A stretch of DNA of 64,000 bases from Lewinellaceae bacterium (lineage in GTDB: Bacteria; Bacteroidota; Bacteroidia; Chitinophagales; Saprospiraceae). The translations under genes and the position numbers were made by a program. The notes beneath the pieces were generated by a model, which was not told the origin of the DNA, did no database searches, and was given only the letters and a program-made list of their open reading frames with translations. This document shows positions 63,261 to 64,000 of the stretch, one piece after another. Numbering within the stretch: position 1 is the stretch's first letter; every line of letters begins with the position of its first letter. The stretch is taken from the NCBI GenBank assembly GCA_020636025.1, contig JACJYQ010000006.1:124001-188000 (forward strand), in the 5' to 3' direction.

Positions 63261-64000
63261 TCATTTGTTCTTCCGGCCTTTTGCCTCATTCCACAGGCCA
63301 TCCATTTCCTCAAGCGTCATTTCCTGTAAAGGTTTTGGCGCATTGGATTCGATGTATTCAAAGCGACTTTTAAATTTCCTATTTACCTTTTCCAGGGCTG
63401 TTTCAGGATCGACTCCTATAAATCTGGCATAATTGACCAGAGAAAACAACACATCACCAAATTCCTCTTCTACTTCATGGGCCGGTGCATTGGTTCGAAT
63501 ATTTTCCTGTAGTTCACCTAACTCTTCTTCAACCTTAGCCCAAACCTGCTCAGTGTTTTCCCATTCAAACCCAACTTGCTTGGTCTTTTCCTGCATGCGG
63601 TAGGCTTTAACCATGGCTGGAAGACTGTTGGGCACTCCCTCAAGCAGAGATTTTTTACCTTCTTTCAACTTTAACTGTTCCCAGTTGCGTTTTACATCCT
63701 CTTCTCCATTTACCTCCACATCACCATAAATGTGGGGATGGCGGGAAACCAACTTGTCGCAAATGGCATGAAGGGCATCTGCTACGTCAAACTCACCTTT
63801 TTCAGCCGCGATTTTGGCGTAAAATACCATGTGCAGCATCAAGTCGCCTATCTCTTCCTTAATTCCTTTAAAATCACTGGAAAGTATGGCGTCCGCGAGC
63901 TCATAGGTTTCTTCAATGGTTAGGTTTCGCAGGGATTCAACCGTTTGTTTTCGGTCCCATGGACACTGCTCCCGCAATTCGTCCATGATCGTGAGTAGTC
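63261..64000 (-). CDS. mazG: Nucleoside triphosphate pyrophosphohydrolase MazG (5' part beyond the window)
   Basis: Hydrolyses NTPs to NMPs and pyrophosphate, limiting misincorporation and the stress alarmone pool. Two MazG domains are visible, with motifs CPWDRKQTVESLRNLTIEETYEL, EEIGDLMLHMVFYAKI and, in the second half, VEEELGELQENI and EEEFGDVLFSLVNYARF. The frame stays open past the ATG at 63986 into LLTIM at the right edge, matching the family's N-terminal region, so the real start lies outside. Confidence 0.95.
   Translation of the reverse strand, partial: LLTIMDELREQCPWDRKQTVESLRNLTIEETYELADAILSSDFKGIKEEIGDLMLHMVFYAKIAAEKGEFDVADALHAICDKLVSRHPHIYGDVEVNGEEDVKRNWEQLKLKEGKKSLLEGVPNSLPAMVKAYRMQEKTKQVGFEWENTEQVWAKVEEELGELQENIRTNAPAHEVEEEFGDVLFSLVNYARFIGVDPETALEKVNRKFKSRFEYIESNAPKPLQEMTLEEMDGLWNEAKGRKNK

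Overview
The window looks like a chromosomal segment of a Bacteroidota bacterium, probably close to Saprospiria/Lewinella-like lineages. Supporting signs: type IX secretion (T9SS) parts (PorT, a PorP/SprF-family protein, GldJ), three cell-surface proteins with a T9SS C-terminal sorting domain, two hybrid two-component systems (HTCS), ubiE next to porT, weak or absent Shine-Dalgarno sequences, and repeated promoter-like TAnnTTTG -7 elements (often TACTTTTG or TACCTTTG). The lineage is inferred from gene content, not from a phylogeny.

Layout. 1-10169 (minus strand): a merged S10/spc ribosomal protein operon from rpsJ to rplO, which runs off the left edge. 10.5-23 kb: single housekeeping and envelope genes: an HtrA-like protease, serC, a DUF5916-type outer-membrane protein, hldD, lpxH, a subtilase, RNase R and an EamA transporter. 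23-46.5 kb: the most distinctive region. An HTCS with a Reg_prop sensor is followed by a 630-bp intergenic region and then three co-directional genes: a small collar-domain secreted protein and two giant T9SS surface proteins of 2363 and 2577 aa. A second, convergent HTCS with a 7TMR-DISM sensor closes the locus. Between the first HTCS and the surface operon lie two 17-bp direct repeats separated by 4 bp, the geometry of an AraC-family operator. Beyond the second HTCS lies a decayed copy of the 3' end of the second giant gene with its terminator.

46.8-64 kb: porT-ubiE, a candidate small RNA locus, a four-helix-bundle (23S IVP/Avd-like) gene flanked by inverted arrays of an 8-bp word, an S9 peptidase, an aquaporin-like channel without the usual selectivity-filter arginine, a NagB/PIG-L fusion, a sigma factor followed by a protein that seems to span both membranes, a lipoprotein, a third T9SS surface protein, a PorP/SprF protein, gldJ, and mazG running off the right edge.

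How the parts may work together (inference): PorT, the PorP-like protein and GldJ belong to the export and attachment machinery used by the three sorting-domain proteins, while the two HTCS genes probably control the giant surface operon in response to an envelope signal. A second theme is intergenic arrays of short repeated words, a different word at almost each locus, often arranged as inverted pairs between convergent genes. No tRNA, rRNA, CRISPR array, intact insertion sequence or prophage was recognised.
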